In this document: positions 5,741 through 5,984 of the stretch, one piece after another
Numbering within the stretch: the stretch's first letter is position 1
Layout: the number at the start of each line of letters is the position of its first letter
NCBI GenBank assembly: GCA_045634005.1
Contig: JAZQZL010000079.1
Span: 1 to 5,984 of the forward strand
Direction: 5' to 3'
Length of the DNA: 5,984 bases
DNA from: Flemingiibacterium sp045634005
Lineage (GTDB): Bacteria; Bacillota; Clostridia; Oscillospirales; CAG-272
Made by a program: the position numbers and the translations under genes
The notes under the pieces: model-generated
Told to the model about the DNA's origin: nothing
The model's database searches: none
The model's input: only the letters and a program-made list of their open reading frames with translations

Positions 5741-5762
5741 TGTATTCTCCAAACGTCATAGC

Positions 5763-5798
5763 AAACCGCGTACCTTTCGATACGCGGTTTATATTATT
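5763..5798. terminator. Hairpin between glyS and the MFS gene
   Basis: AAACCGCGTA (5763-5772) and TACGCGGTTT (5781-5790) pair perfectly over 10 bp with an 8-nt loop. In the minus direction, as the glyS terminator, only TTTGC follows, so it may be leaky. In the plus direction it is followed by the better T-rich run ATATTATTTTTT. The MFS gene begins 23 nt beyond it. Confidence 0.6.
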
Positions 5799-5800
5799 TT

Positions 5801-5984
5801 TTAGAATCTGATCTTTTCAGCGATATAAGCCTTAAGCTCGGTTATCGGAATACGAACCTGCTCCATAGTGTCGCGGTCACGAACAGTTACGCAGCCGTCG
5901 GTCTCGGACTCGAAGTCGTAGGTTACGCAAAGAGGAGTACCGATCTCGTCCTCACGGCGATAACGCTTACCGATAGAACCGGTT
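5801..5984 (-). CDS. glyS: Glycyl-tRNA synthetase, alpha2 type, C-terminal end (partial)
   Basis: Only the last 60 codons are inside the window; the gene enters from the right edge. The enzyme charges tRNA-Gly with glycine in the cytoplasm. The translated end holds GSIGKRYRREDEIGTPLCVT, then a TVRDRDTMEQVRIPITEL segment and the end AYIAEKIRF. This is the C-terminal anticodon-binding domain of the single-chain, dimeric GlyRS, not the two-gene alpha2beta2 GlyQ/GlyS form. The reading frame is open from the window edge to TAA (5801-5803). A hairpin follows, and the MFS gene lies downstream on the same strand. Confidence 0.93.
   Translation of the reverse strand, partial: TGSIGKRYRREDEIGTPLCVTYDFESETDGCVTVRDRDTMEQVRIPITELKAYIAEKIRF

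Noticed and set aside
5741..5752. TTG start for the MFS gene at 5752
   Set aside because: The TTG abuts the GGAG ribosome site, which is correctly spaced for the GTG at 5740.
5754..5762. Extended -10-like TGCTATGAC on the minus strand as an MFS promoter
   Set aside because: There is no -35 box at a suitable distance, and the start site would fall inside the ribosome-binding site.

Overview
The window looks like chromosomal DNA of a gut-type Clostridia bacterium (Firmicutes), perhaps from the Oscillospirales or a neighbouring order. The reasons are purine-rich Shine-Dalgarno sites (GAGGAG, GGGGAGG, AAGGGAG), sigma-A promoters with 17-bp spacing, an alpha2-type glycyl-tRNA synthetase, and a long imperfect palindrome at the left end of a kind I recall from such genomes. 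Placement is by general resemblance only; no database search was possible.

Layout. Positions 1-294 are non-coding: a palindromic repeat (about 10-133) followed by a stretch of short hairpins. A strong promoter (TTGCAA, 17 bp, TATAAT) then drives a PfkB-family kinase (358-1305) that resembles pseudouridine kinase. A second strong promoter, whose -35 box overlaps the kinase stop codon, drives the two-gene malonate transporter operon madL-madM (1385-2580), which ends at a hairpin terminator. Next come a GNAT acetyltransferase (2630-3118), a 79-residue protein of unknown function with its own -10 box (3189-3428), and a PLP-dependent threonine-aldolase-type lyase (3483-4508), separated by hairpins. 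On the minus strand, the 3' end of glyS (5801-5984) lies upstream of a 12-helix MFS transporter (4505-5740) that converges on the aldolase gene and overlaps its stop.

How the genes work together. Only madL and madM are a clear functional unit: together they form one sodium-dependent malonate carrier. No malonate decarboxylase gene is in the window, so the fate of the imported acid is not visible. The other genes look like independent small transcription units.

The most interesting signals are regulatory. First, the two strong promoters are each followed, at exactly the same distance, by a 16-nt hairpin with a 5-bp stem and 6-nt loop; the stems differ by compensatory base changes, which suggests a conserved RNA structure at the very 5' end of both mRNAs. 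Second, a perfect 12-bp terminator hairpin sits inside the last codons of the MFS gene, upstream of its stop codon, so termination there would give an mRNA without a stop. I found no CRISPR array, RNA gene, insertion sequence or phage gene. No clearly new multi-gene system is visible.
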